From positions 31,512,177 to 31,576,176 of the forward strand of contig JAJEKV010000001.1 of NCBI GenBank assembly GCA_021234155.1: a stretch of DNA of 64,000 nucleotides, written 5' to 3'. Made by a program: the position numbers and the translations under genes. Every line of letters begins with the position of its first letter. Within the stretch, counting starts at the first letter, position 1. The notes under the pieces were generated by a model, which worked only from the letters and a program-made list of their open reading frames with translations, was not told where the DNA came from and did not search any database. Of the stretch, positions 43,480-55,167 are shown in pieces. This DNA comes from Isoetes taiwanensis (Eukaryota > Streptophyta > Lycopodiopsida > Isoetales > Isoetaceae).

Positions 43480-45060
43480 TGACTTCATGTGTGTGAGCTT
43501 GTAGAGCGTGAAACTTGAAGACACCCATCACTTGGCAACTCGTAGAAGACCCATTGATATTGAAGAACCAAAGATGGACACTAGTTTGGCATCATATAGG
43601 CATTTCTTGAAGGACATTTCATCATCTAAGCATCTTGAACACTTGAAGTCAAAGGTTGAAGACCCCACAAGTTTGGAAGACAACTCGAAATTCAATGGTA
43701 CTTTGCATGATTCAAGCTTTTGCCATGATGTTACTTCTTAAGGCATGACTTGTTATTTCTTGAGGCTTTACTACCATCATTCCACCCAAAAAAATCATCT
43801 TTTATACATCATTTTCTCCCCTTTCATAGTCATTTGTCGAGACCAAAGTTAGCAAGACCATTTTTCCTAGCCAAAAGTACACCATTCATCCATCACATAT
43901 AAAAATTGCTAAGATTCCATCCAATTTAGCCATTTCTAGAGTCTAAAACCATATTCTCTCTCTAAAGAACAAAGATAGAGAGAGAAAGTACACCCTTGAC
44001 ATGACATTCCTAGAAAAGGCAAAAAGTTGGCCTAAAAATCTCAAAATCCAAGCACCATTGTGCATACATGTCAAAGGTCCCATTATATCACCCCCACATC
44101 ATCACCATGTCATATCCATGTCACAAAAAGTTTTTGAGTAGGAGAAACTTTGTTTGCTAATTTTCTTGCCACATCACTACCCTCACATTACCGTGTCACC
44201 CTTTGCTTGCCAAATCATCACCTTTGTTGCCAAATCACCCATCCCTAGCCACTCTTGTCCTAAAAACAAAAAATCCTTATAATCCAAATTTTCTTATTCC
44301 AAAATGTAATGGGCTTTGAAAAAATTGAATTTGCCCAAATTTAGACCCCCAAAATCGATTTCTTGAGATGCATGCAAAAGTAGAAAATGACAAAAGTAGC
44401 ATATCTGCTCCAGGCCTGCCTACACCTAGTTTCCTCTTATCCCTCTCTGCCACAACTCATTTTACTCAAAAATCTTAAGTTCTAAGCCATTGTTGCAAAG
44501 TGACAGTCTGTCACTCGAAAATCGCTTTTTGAGGTCACATTTGCATATTTCTTGTTGAGAGAACCTGATGCACTGTGCTTACAAGCATGTCGGAGATAGC
44601 ACTAAGTGTTAGAATTGAAAAAATATCTCATTTGCTCATTCTGCAAAAATCTGAATTTCGCCAGGAACACTCACTTTATTTTGACATAGTCAAATTGTCA
44701 AAGTTGAATGGGTTCTGCATATGTTTTGGCGCTAGCTTTTTGGTCATAGATTCTTTGCATATTAGAACACCTGTTTGAATTGAAATGGCATTAAACTTTG
44801 AGATTGTTTGTGCGTGGCATAAGTTTCGCCGAGGGTGCCTTTTCTTGGTTTTGGGAAACCACTTGAAACTTGAGTTATTTGCATCATTTTTGCAAATTTT
44901 TTGCATAGATTGGTTGCTTTAAGCAACCTGGATGTTTTAAACCACTAAGGTTTAAGGTTTGCCAGAAACACCTTTAGCATCCATATACTCGTCCTTGACA
45001 TGCAACAGGTTGTACCATATATATACGTCATTACAACCTCACGACATGTACACATAGCCT
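43480..45060. repeat. Old LTR-like sequence of the gypsy family
   Basis: Noncoding. The part at about 43930-44050, with an AGAGAGAGAAAG/CTCTCTCT inverted pair, matches 6445-6560 in reverse complement. The end near 44890-44950 (TTGCATAGATTGGTTGCTTTAAGCAACCTGGATGTT) resembles 59345-59390. The open frame at 43508-43741 has no recognised similarity and was not called. Confidence 0.4.
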
Positions 45061-45109
45061 TTCATGTCACAGACTGGTTTTCTAGACTTCTCTTCACTGA
45101 CTACAAGTG

Positions 45110-45250
45110 TGTTTGACTTGAAGTCCTTTGGCGCTTCTTGGCCAAGGGTTGAGTTCTTCCCACAGAACTTGGTCCCTAGGGTAATGCCGGCATCTTGAGT
45201 CCGTTGGCAGAGCCGATTCGCAGTTCTGAGGTGGGCAAGTCACTCGTCCA
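45110..45250 (+). repeat. Dispersed 140-bp block, copy 1
   Basis: Contains TTTGGCGCTTCTTGG, AACTTGGTCCC, AGGGTAAT and TGAGTCCGTTGGCAGAGCC in the same order as the block at about 45855-45990 and, inverted, at about 47480-47620. Confidence 0.6.
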
Positions 45251-45435
45251 TCACATTTTGACTTGCATTGAAACACACCACCTAAGCTCCAATATACCAA
45301 GTTGGCTCCAACATTCCAATTCAAATATTAATGGCCTAAAAATGCCATTTCTAGTGAGATATTTTTTAATGGTTTAATTTAGTTCACGTGTTATTTTTTA
45401 TGGCTCAAATGTTGTGCCCCTAGGATCTACCATTT

Positions 45436-45690
45436 GGCTTCGCACATGCCACGTGGGCTCTAGCATGCCAAGGTGGCTCGAACATGCCAAGGTGGCTCAA
45501 ACTTGCCACGTGGGCTCCAACATGCCACCTAGGCTTCAACGTGCCAGGTGGCTCAAACATGCCACCTAGGCTCCAACATGCCAAGGTGGCTCAACCATGC
45601 CACGTGGGCTCCAACATGCCAAGGTGGCTCAAACATGCCACCTAGGCTCCAACATGCCAAGGTGGCTCAAACACGTCACCTAGACTCCAA
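45436..45690 (+). repeat. Short tandem array of about 18-19 bp units with CCACGTGG variants
   Basis: About 14 units of the form [AC]AACATGCCA(AGGTGG / CGTGGG / CCTAGG)CTC. Some units contain CCACGTGG, the plant G-box core. A repetitive open frame across it is a by-product of the 18-bp periodicity. Confidence 0.8.
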
Positions 45691-45734
45691 CCTTTCAATT
45701 CAAACATTAATGGCCCAAAAATTCAAAATGGCGA

Positions 45735-46120
45735 AATTACCCTAGGGACCAAGTTACGAAGTCAGTTTTGGCAATGAAAGAAATACGAACACTCTACGTG
45801 GCAGTATTCCGCAGCCACCTTCTAGGCCAATTGACTACGAATGTGTTAGATATGAGCTACTTTGGCGCTTCTTGGAGAAATGGTAGTCTTCTGCCTATGA
45901 AACTTGGTTCCCAGAGTAATCTCGACGTTCTGAGTCTATTCGCAGAGCCAATCCACGGTTCTGGAATGGGAGAGTTGCATGTCCATGGCCAGGGGCTTTT
46001 GGGAGAGGACTTTTAGGTCAAACTGCTTCTCGGGGGTTTTAAGGGTCCTTCTTCTGGCATCAACACTCTCCCTCTACGTGATGATACGACACAAGGTCCT
46101 GTTCGAATCTGACTAGGATA
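45735..46120. repeat. Large inverted repeat, left arm
   Basis: About 390 bp whose reverse complement appears at 47345-47745 with moderate divergence. Shared blocks include TTTTGGCAA[TC]GAAAGAAA, AGAAATGGT[AG]GTCTTCTGCC, CTTTTGGGAGAGGAC, GGGTCCTTCTTCTGGCATCA and CTCTCCCTCTAC. It contains copy 2 of the 140-bp block. The arms are about 1.2 kb apart. Confidence 0.8.
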
Positions 46121-46609
46121 TGTCCTCTGAAATCTAAACCTGTGAAAGTTCATTGACAAAATTTTTGATCCACTTTGAACTCGTTTTTCTCCATCATCCC
46201 AGTTCCAGATCAGGCTAAGTTTTTTCATCATGTTCCTACAACTTTTCTTTGATTGTACTTTCAAAAATCATCAAAAAATGTTCAATGAAACTCAAGTTAT
46301 CATCATTTGAGTATGCAGACATTTTTGATATCTCAAGGAAGTGCACTAGCCAAATTTTCTTCCAACTTTGAATCAGATTTACTCAAGCATCCAAGATCCA
46401 AATTTCCACATCTCACCAAAACTATTCTCTTGTTGTTCCTCCAAAAATATTTGAAAAAGATCAGCATAAGTCAAGATATTCAGATCTGAGTGCAATTACC
46501 TCATTTTGCTTTAGGGATCCTAATGTAATTGATATAATTTTGCAATTTTGCACAAAGATTAGTTGAGTTAGGAAATCTAGAGATCATATCCATATAAAAG
46601 CATGCATCC

Positions 46610-47358
46610 TAAGTGCAAAAGATCAAAACTCAACATCCGAAATGTAAACCCTTCAAGAATCTAGCAACTCATAGGGTTTACATTTCAGAGGTTGAAAGAT
46701 GGTCCTTTTCATGGATAACTTGGTGTGCCATCTCTAAACATGTATACAGAGCCATGGCAACTGAAAAAATAGGGTTCGGATCTATTGGCTATCCAGAAAT
46801 ATCCCAAACAATGTCTTGCTACTGCAGAAGCAGCTCTTGAATTTTAATTGCTACATCGGGAGGAGGACAGATCCAAACTTAATTGTGTCAGTTCCAATTG
46901 CTTCGCATTCTCAACTGCAACTTCTCAGCCATGTCCCAAGTGCAACAGACCAAAACTCGGCCTCCAAAACGTAAACCCTTCAAGAACCTAGCAACACACA
47001 GGGTTTATATTTTGGAGTCCGAAACGTGATCGTTTTAATAGATAACTCGATGCATCATATCTAAACATGTATGCAGAGCCATGGCCACTGAAAAAATGGG
47101 GTTCAGATCTATCGGCCATCTCGAATGATTCCAAACAATCTTGCTACTGCAAAAGGTGCTCTTGACTTCTAATTGCCACATTGAGAGGAGGATAAATCCA
47201 AACCCCATTTTGTAAGCTCCTATTCCTTCGCGACTTCAACTACAACTTCTCGACCATGTCTTAAGTGCAAACGGCCAAAATGCGACCTCCATAACGTAAA
47301 CCCTACAGTAGCCTAGCAACACACAGGGTTTACATTTCGGAGGCCATGTTTTAGTCAG
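46610..47358. repeat. Tandem array of about 325-bp units (2.3 copies), each carrying a conserved hairpin
   Basis: Units begin near 46610, 46937 and 47261. Each has a stem of the form [AG]TAAACCCT...AGGGTTTA around a loop containing CTAGCAAC[TA]CA[TC]A. In unit 1 the stem is GAAATGTAAACCC / GGGTTTACATTTC, and in unit 3 it extends to a CCTCC / GGAGG pair. Other shared blocks are GCAGAGCCATGGC and GAGGAGGA[CT]A[GA]ATCCAAA. The array fills the space between the inverted arms. Confidence 0.8.
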
Positions 47359-47745
47359 ACTCGAACAGAACCTTGCGCCATATCACCATGTAGAGGGAGA
47401 GTATTGATGCCAGAAGAAGGACCCTTAAAACCCCCCGAAGCAACTCGCTCCAAAGGTCCTCTCCCAAAAGCCTCTGGCCACGGACATGCAACTCTCCCAC
47501 TCTGGAGCTGTGAATTGGCTTTGCGAATGGACTCAGAACGTCGATATTACCCTAAAAACCAAGTTTCATTGGCAGAAGACCACCATTTCTCCAAGAAGCA
47601 CTAAAATAACTCATATCCAACACATTCGTAGTCAACTGGCATAGGAGGTGGCTGCGAAATACTGTTATGTAGAGTGTGCGTGTTTCTTTCGTTGCCAAAA
47701 CTGACCATGTAACTTGGTCACTAGGGTAATTTTGCCATTCCGGAC
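47345..47745. repeat. Large inverted repeat, right arm
   Basis: Reverse complement of 45735-46120, including the third copy of the 140-bp block. A transcript through 45.7-47.7 kb could fold into a long hairpin, a potential source of small RNAs; that is inference. Confidence 0.8.
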
Positions 47746-48495
47746 TAAGTGGCAAAGTCAAATCACCATTTTGGAGTCCCTATACTACCCAAATGATGAA
47801 ACACTTGGGTTTCTAAACGGTCGCCCACAGGACGCTTCACAATTTGATAAGTTCTCCTGGACTAATCTTGGATTTTTTTGAACCTGCTTGAATCATGGTC
47901 CTTGAATGGAGGATCCAACTGTTGGCTAGGGGAACTGAGCTCGGGGGGGGAGGGGGGAGGAGGCATTAGCATAGGACCTCCCGGAGGAGGGCATTAGGAA
48001 AGGCTGCCTCGGGAAAGTTTTTGGGGTCTGACATCTCCCCTCTACTGGGTCAGCCGCGCAAAGTGCTGGCCTTTGTTCGACGTGGAAAAGCATGCACCTC
48101 CTGGTCTAGAAAGGCCTAGTCATATTCTACCAAAAGTGCCTAAAATGCTTAACCATCATGTGACATGGCACATCATCCAAAAAATGCCATGTCACCATAT
48201 TGATGCTTCTTCTAAATCATATTCTAGTAGTTTCTTCGTTTGACTCTTACCATGACAATGAAACGAAACCTTTATAAACCTTATTTGTTCCTTTGTTTGT
48301 AGGCTCCTAAAATTGGTATTGTTATTGAATATATAGACATATTCATTTGGTTAGAAGAATCTATTCAAGATCAAGAAGGGTGGTTCCAGAGGGGTGGTTT
48401 ATTTGTTAGTTGTAAAATGGACATAACAACTTTAAACATTCTAGACTTATTTTTTCGTAATGCAAGTAAGATAGATTTGTTTGAGGCATAAACTC
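47746..48495. other. Unassigned sequence with a G-rich stretch
   Basis: No gene recognised. At 47940-47970 there is a G-run (GGGGGGGGAGGGGGGAGGAGG), and GTCTGACATCTCCCCTCTACT near 48030 faintly resembles the LTR edge at 41918. Too weak to call. Confidence 0.3.
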
Positions 48496-48870
48496 AGGCA
48501 CTTAATGTGTCCATAAAAGTTTGCAAGGTCTTAATGAGATTGTGAATATAGTTATTATGCTTATATTGATTCCACCATATGCCTCTAGCTCCATGATCTT
48601 GCTATAAGCTCGTCTATCCACTATTTGTTGAAAGCAATGGACGTTCTTCCAAGTTGTTTGTGAAGTTGGTATTGGAGTCGCAAGCACTTAATGTGTCCAT
48701 ATAAGTTTGCAAGATCTTTATGAGATTGTGAATATAGTTATTATACTTATATTGATTCGACCATATGCCTCTAGCTCCATGATCTTGCTATAAGCTCGCC
48801 TTTCCACTATTTGTTGAAAGCAATGGAGGGACGTTCTTCCAAGTTGTTTGTGAAGTTGGTATTGGAGTTG
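48496..48870. repeat. Tandem duplication, two units of about 188 bp
   Basis: Units near 48496 and 48685 share CACTTAATGTGTCCATA, GAGATTGTGAATATAG, CATATGCCTCTAGCTCCATG and CTTCCAAGTTGTTTGTGAAG. No coding potential was recognised. Confidence 0.85.
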
Positions 48871-50820
48871 TTATTGTATAACCTTCACATATGCCTTGTT
48901 CTTCTTCTCAATCATGTTTTTAATAGAACCGCTCCTCCTTTGGTGAGGTAGACTCTCTTCATTCAGAACCTCCATTGCTAATGGTTTTGATGATGTAATT
49001 GATGGTTTGAGGTCTTGTATATCCATTTCTCAAATGGATTTAAAGGTGGTCATTAAAAAAAAAAATGTTGAGTTTTTCTTCTAGACAGTAAAAGACTTGA
49101 TGATGATGCTGACTCTATTTGATATTGTTATGTCGAGTCTGTCAATGTCCCATGTCAATTCATCCTCTCTTGACAATACTTGTTGTTAGAAGAGTGTTAT
49201 GGTATTGATTGCTTCACCTAACTGCTTCAACATCTCTACCTTCTTCTGAGATATTGCACCATAGGAGGAATGAAAATAAATAAGAAGAACATATGCATAA
49301 GATCTATAGCTTTGTCGTACCATTGCTATTTGGCCCCCATGGTACCTCCCCTCAAGGTGCGCATGTACTCCATGTCAGTAGGGTTGTCGATGTTCATCCT
49401 AGTGCAATGGTGTTTTGTAGAGCTATTCTCCTCCCCAAATTGTAGGTTAATGAAGGTGTTACTTGCAACCTAGGTTTACTGCGGCGGTCTAGGTTTCAAT
49501 TTAGCAAAATCTACAAAGAGATGCAAACGTAGAGACATGGCAGATCCTAACGTGTTATTGGAAAGAATGATGTAGCAATTCTTGGGCGGCCACTAGTGTG
49601 GTAGCACCGCTAGAATCCCCTGCCCAAAAGCCAAGAATGAAAGTCTTCTCTAGTTGGTGGTGTGATTCCACCCTTAGTTTTTAGTTCCCTGTACGTGTTT
49701 CAAAAAGTGCTACAACCAATGGGTTTAATTACGAGGCAAAATAAGACCCAAATCACATTACGGCCAGACCAAAATAAAAAAAGTTATCAACGTACCATTT
49801 TGATAAATGGACAAGAAGAGCACCCTGTGGATCACACTTGAGGTGCCCAAGCTTTTTTTTGGTTGGGACGGGGGAAAATTTGGGACGGGCATTGCTCGTC
49901 CCTCTATTGGGGATGTGACCACGTCATGGTGATTTTGGCGCCATTCACCCTTGAACTAATTTTGGGCTAATGTGTCAACTATTTTCGGGCCCATATGTGA
50001 TCGCATATGTTTGGGACATGCTATTCTTATCTTTATCGGTGCCCGAACGCCCAACGTATTTATTTGGGTATAGGCATAGTGTGATTTGGCCTAAGGTTAG
50101 AATCACACTACGGCATAGCCTAAATAAATTTGTGGCAAATTTAGGCGGGTGCTGAGCCCAGAAATGGTTCTGCCATCAGTCGACATCACACTATCATGCC
50201 GAAATATTATATAAAGAGTACATTTCATCTGCCAGGCAAAAATGAGAACATCCATGATTTTGTATCAAGATCTAAAATAGAATGGCACAGAGTCATCGTC
50301 GATGATAATTCTTCATGAAGCACGATTATTTTGGATGCTAGATCTCACTAAATTTTGGAAGCGGCATAATTTTTTTATAATTGTCAGAAGATCCAATTTG
50401 ATCAATCAAAAAATCTCTCTGAAATTCTGATCTCCACTATTCTTCACAAATTTGAATCTCCTTTTACTACCATCTGTAACCCAAATCTCCAAATGTTAGA
50501 GCTTTGCATGATCAAATCATGACGATATGCATTTGACTATTTTGATCCATTACTTCGTTACTTCGATTTAGCGTTCAGTTTGAATCTGAATTGATGACCA
50601 CTGTACCAACATCCAAAATGCACATGGTGTCAAAATGATGACTGTATTGTAGGCACCCTAAAGTGTGATAGGATATCAAAAGCATTCACATGGCACATTA
50701 TTGTTAGTTTTTTTATTATTTATTATTTTCTGGGTTTAGCCCTGTGTGTGTGATTTCGCGCTAATAAAATTGTATTCAAACAATGGCCAAGATTAAGGGT
50801 TGAGATCGCGATCCTCGTCC
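48871..50820. other. Unassigned sequence
   Basis: No gene recognised. Short open frames have no protein-like features. Around 50080-50215 there are GGCATAG/CTATGCC-like scraps of old LTR sequence, not resolvable by eye. Confidence 0.3.
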
Positions 50821-51369
50821 TATAATCCTATTGGCTTGCATTTGTGCCGCCTTTGCCCGCCTTGATTTCAAACTTCTCTCTAACCAAACTCAGAGAATCG
50901 AAGGCCAGAGAACACTGCCGTCTCTTCCGTGCTCCTGCATTGCCATAGCCATCCGCCATGGCGAGTTTCTGCAGCAGCCTGTAGCTAGCTCGTATCTTCG
51001 GAATGGTCTTCCCCTCATGCTACCATAGTCATCGTCTTTGCACAGTGAGAAGCAGAGTCTTTAGCCTATGCGCCTTCCCTCGCTGTAGATTCTTTTGTCG
51101 TTTCTTCCCTTACCTGGTTGTCGCCATTATACAGGCAAGGACTCTTTTGCTGCTTCACATACTCTATTTTTAGGGCTTCCTATATTCGATTTAGGCCTTA
51201 GATCTGTTGCAAATCCTTGCATGTGAGATCCCAGCTATGGCACACATTTGGCGATACAATCTTCCTGTGATCCTTATCATTTTTCTTCAACCTTCTCTGG
51301 TGGCCTCTTCATGCCAAATATCCTTCTCTGTTGAGACATTTCTAGGTCTGAATGTTTTCCCGGAGGACA

Positions 51370-51661
51370 AGGCAAGCAGGGAAAGGAAGATCGCAAGACG
51401 GGGAGGAGCGTCTCACACATGTATTTTTTCATGCTTTATATTCATTCTTGAGTTACTAATTCTCTTTTTATGCCATTGAGCTACTAGTTTTGTTCTAAGC
51501 ACTTGCTTTTATTTGCATTCAGGGTATTGTTGCAGACACTGCACAAGCAACAGAGGCTGCTGCACCTGAGTATGTGATTTTTATTAGTCTCTCGTATTTT
51601 GATTGTGTTTCTGTTCTAATCCTTTCGCTTATACAGGGTTCCAAAGAAGTCTAAGAAGTGA
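51370..51661 (+). pseudogene. RPL19: 3' end of a ribosomal protein eL19 (RPL19) gene, truncated, introns retained
   Basis: 51370-51417 translates as KASRERKIARR and then, after one surplus G in a G4 run, EERLT. This matches the eL19 C-terminal helix ([20 protein letters not shown]). Two further exons fit by splicing: 51523-51569 (after TTTGCATTCAG) gives GIVADTAQATEAAAP, and 51637-51661 (after CTTATACAG) gives VPKKSKK-stop, the usual eL19 terminus. Junction phases agree (CCTGA|GTATGT, CAG|GGTTCC). Upstream coding exons of eL19 (MVSLKLQKR...) were not found between 50800 and 51360, so only the tail is present. Retained introns argue against a processed pseudogene and suggest a genomic fragment moved or left behind. 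Confidence 0.65.
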
Positions 51662-52600
51662 AGGCTTGCTGGGTCAAGCAGTTCAGACTGTTTAGTTCTG
51701 TTAATGTCAACTTCTCTTTTGACCTGAGCATTTTGTAAATTTAGTTTCAAATATCTTAGTATTGAGCTTTTCTTATTTCTGAGCTGTTTTGTGATGTCAA
51801 TCTGCAGGATGAGTTGGGAGGCTACCTGAATCCTACAGCTGCGTGGAGCTGAGTCTGTTGATAGATTAAAAAAATCCTTGTTTTTTAGCAACCAGGATAT
51901 TTTGGTCTTTTCCCCTCTCTTGGCCCTGCTCGATGCAGATATTTTCTGATCCTTGGTCAGGTTCTTCAGTGTTTCCCCATTCCTTTCAAACCATTCAAAG
52001 GTAAAACATTCATTTTGCTGGATTTATTCAAATGGACATCAAGGCGTGCTATTTTGTAATAGCAAAGCTTTTGTTTCAGATCTTGTTGTCTCAGTAGAGC
52101 AAAGGGTATGCAAGAACTGCATCCAGAATTTACTCTTCTGCAACAAGAACCCAGTTTTGACTTTCTATGTTTTCAAGGGCGCTTTGCAAAACAGAGTTCT
52201 TACCACAGAGTTTCATGCATTAGAATTACATAGTATGATTCCTTGCTTTTAATTTTAGCACTCTTCGTTAAGATTTCTTTTTGAAAGATAAATTATGTTT
52301 TTTCTGAAAAATGCTAATTATGATTTAGATCATGCATTTTAATAAAATTGTTATGTCATGCCTGATGGACTTATTTGGGTTCAACCCCCAAAAGGCCTCC
52401 TTAAAACTTAAGCAAGGCACAATAAAAAACTCAAAAAGAAAAAGCGTCACAAACTATGCCTATCTCCACTAGTTATTTTTAAATGTTTTTGTTTTCTGTA
52501 AACAATTGTGGTTCTCAAGTTTCTTATATTAGATATTTTTGTGTTAATCCAATGCATTGTATCCTTAAAACTACATTGGAAAAACATGTTTATTGTACGG
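51662..52600. other. Unassigned sequence after the eL19 fragment
   Basis: The first few hundred bases may be the eL19 3' UTR. Nothing else was recognised. Confidence 0.3.
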
Positions 52601-53060
52601 AAAACAACACGTGGTTGCATTACAAACAATAAAAATAACATGTGGACAATTGAAGGAAAAATATGGCCAAAAACCTTACATATGAAAACCATGAAGGAAA
52701 ACTATGCCAAAAGGACCTACATACTAAAACCATGCCTTGTTTTTGAGTGAAGACCACACGTACAAACCACGGGTTGATTTTGTTTTTGAGCAAAAATCAC
52801 ACATAGAATTTATGCATTGTTTTTGTTTAAAAACAATGGTGAAAATCACACATAAAAATTACGCGTTGTATTTGTCTAAAAACCACGCATGAAAATAACG
52901 CGTGAATATTCTCTAAAACCACATGTTATTTCTTTAGTAACAACAAAAAAACAACACCAAAAAACAACGCATTGATTTTTTTTAAAAAGACTGTCAATTT
53001 TCTATACGTAGACTTTTTAGCCAAAAACTACAAGTTGTTTCTAGCATTTTCGGAACAAAA
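52600..53060. repeat. Degenerate tandem array of about 55-60 bp units
   Basis: Recurring pattern AAAA(A)CCACGCAT-AAAAT-ACGC[AG]TTG-TTTTTGTTTAAAA with many substitutions. The units nearest 52760-52920 are clearest. It lies just before the gypsy element begins. Confidence 0.55.
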
Positions 53061-53139
53061 CAACAGGTGGGCTTTAAGTGTTGTTTTTCTGCAAAAAAGA
53101 TGGCAAAAAACTACACATAGAGCCAAATTTGGGGTCAGT

Positions 53140-54462
53140 GTGAGACAAGATTGAAGCTCTCAAAAAACTAGCACCTCCCAAGAATCTAAAGCAGGTTAAG
53201 GGTTTGGTATGACAAGTTTCCTTAGGATGTATATTCCTAATTTTGCTCATATTTTGAGTCCCATTTCTAGATTGACAAGAGTAGGCAAGTTTTCTAAGTC
53301 TGAAAGTAAGCATATACCTGTCACGTGGACTTCAGAATGCCAAGAGGCCTTTGACTTTCTCATTCTATCCATATGTGAAGCCACACTTTTGAAAAAACCA
53401 GATTTGAACATGCCATTTGAAGTTTATATTACTGTTACTAAAAAGGCTATAGGATTAGCCATTTTGCAGGATAAACACACCATAGTGTTTGCAAGTAAAC
53501 AATGGTCTGCTCTTGAAGAAAGATATACCAGAGTAGAAAAGAGTGCTACTGCACTCATGTTCCTTATCAATAGGCAAGGATACTTGCTTTTGAAGAGTCA
53601 AGTCCAAGTCTACATGAAGCAAAATCCAATGGGTTTACTGTTTGGTAAGGCAACCAGTAAGCCAAAGATGCAGAGATGGGCTTGTAAGTTGCAAAGTTAT
53701 GATATTTCTGTAAAAGAGTTGCATTTGGTACGAAGTTCTAGCCTTTATTTGCCTTACATATTTTTTGACCATGAAGATGAGTTGGATACTACTGACACTT
53801 CACTTGCAGTAGCTCATATAGAGGTAACTCCAGAAGATCAAGTTAAGGGAGGATGGCAACAACCTATTAGAGACTTTTTACAATATGGGATCATCTCCCA
53901 AGGCCTCACTTCAAGCCAAAAAAAGAGACTCAAGGATAAATGCAGACAATTCAAGATGATAGATAATGTCTTGTGCAAAGTCAACCGAGATGGAGTCTTA
54001 TTGAGGTGTGTAGATGAAAGTGAGTCTGCTCTAATTATTAGGGAAATGCATAAAGGTATTTCTGGAGGACATTTTGCTGGTGATACTACAGCAAAAAAGA
54101 TTCTCAGGTCTGGATATTACTGGCCTACTGTTTTTAAAGATTGTTATGAGGTTATAAAAACTTGTCATCAATGCCAAATCTTTAGCAAAAGGATTTTACC
54201 GCCAGCTGCCCTTAATTTCATCATATCTCCAGGACCCTTTAAGATTTGGGGACTAGATTATATTGGCCCTATTAATCCTTCTTCTGCAGGTCAACATCAA
54301 CATATTATTGTGGCCACAGATTATTTTACCAAGTGGGCAGAAGCTATACCTTTGAGGCAGGCCAATGCTTCCACAACTGCACAATTTTTACATGAATATG
54401 TTTGCTCTAGGTTTGGTATTCCTTTTCAGTTGCATTCTGATAGGGGTACACCTTTTGTTAAT
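53140..54462 (+). pseudogene. Ty3/gypsy pol: connection, RNase H, H2C2 finger and first part of integrase
   Basis: After a frame change near 53205, one frame runs from MTSFLRMYIPNFAHI through an RNase H-like stretch (EAFDFL, IVFASKQWSALEERYTRVEKSATAL), where the usual catalytic TDAS is replaced by ITVT. It continues through an H2C2 finger (HKGISGGHFAG...CHQCQ) and an integrase core (IWGLDYIGPI, ATDYFTKWAEAIPL, LHSDRGTPFVN) to 54462. The integrase signatures and lack of a chromodomain further on fit the Tat/Athila side of plant Ty3/gypsy. Integrase then stops at an insertion. The same family is seen in the RT remnant at 5480-6185. Confidence 0.85.
54420..54462 (+). repeat. 43-bp direct duplication, left copy
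   Basis: The stretch from TCCTTTTCAGTTGC to CCTTTTGTTAAT is repeated exactly at 55917-55959. The two copies bracket the 1454-bp insert in the integrase gene. Confidence 0.9.
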
Positions 54463-54894
54463 CCCATCGATCTCTCAGCAGGTTTTTCATTGTTTTTCTC
54501 TAATATCCTTTCCTTTTTCAGGTCGTTAAACTGATATCGTCCATCGCCGGCACTTCTGGTTTTCATCGTCAACGTGTAGCTTCCTTCTCGCTTGAACCAG
54601 ACTCTTCGGATCCTGGTTTCCTTTCTTCCCCTGCCCGCTTGCCTTCATTCGCATGCCCCGTCACTATCTTTCAGCGCCTAATTTCTACCGGTTCCTATCA
54701 TCTCCTCGATACTCCGTCCGGCGGCCCTCTTTTTTGTTCCTCTCTTTTCTCTCTGCGTCCTTTATCCTATCCGACTACTCGGGGGTGGTGGCGGGCGTGT
54801 CTTCTTGCTATCGGCTTACGCTGGAGGTTTCGCAGCGACTGGCCTTATAGTTGAGGAAGTCCTTTGGTAGTCGGCCGGTTTTGTGTCTCTCGCG

Positions 54895-54975
54895 AGTCCC
54901 TTCCCAGAATCCCATCGATCCGAGCCATCGGATCGCCATTCTGGGAAGGGACGAGCGCCTATATTAGGCCATTTC
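54895..54975 (+). promoter_or_regulatory. Nested palindrome with TATA-like box
   Basis: Outer perfect 15-bp arms GTCCCTTCCCAGAAT / ATTCTGGGAAGGGAC enclose an inner perfect inverted repeat CGATCCGAGCCATCGGATCG. ACGAGCGCCTATATTAGGCC follows directly. The inner palindrome and the downstream leader recur at 9290-9400. Confidence 0.75.
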
Positions 54976-55167
54976 CGTTTTGGCTCGGTTATCGGCGTCT
55001 TCTCACAGCAGCTTCCTTCCTTCTCGTAGCTTACCTCCCTTCCCGCCCTGCTCAGTGGGGACGCGTCTGTTTCATTTGTGTTTTTAGGCCTTGCACTTTT
55101 GTTGTTCACTTTGCATTTACTATAATTATGTTTTTGCATCACTATCATGTCATTTTTTCATATGTTA

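Noticed and set aside
45548-45745. Repetitive ORF with SNMP/TCHLGSNMPRW motifs
   Set aside because: By-product of an 18-bp tandem array whose period is a multiple of three.
46636-47340. Regularly repeated hairpins as a CRISPR-like array
   Set aside because: Units are 325 bp, eukaryotic context, no short spacers or cas genes.
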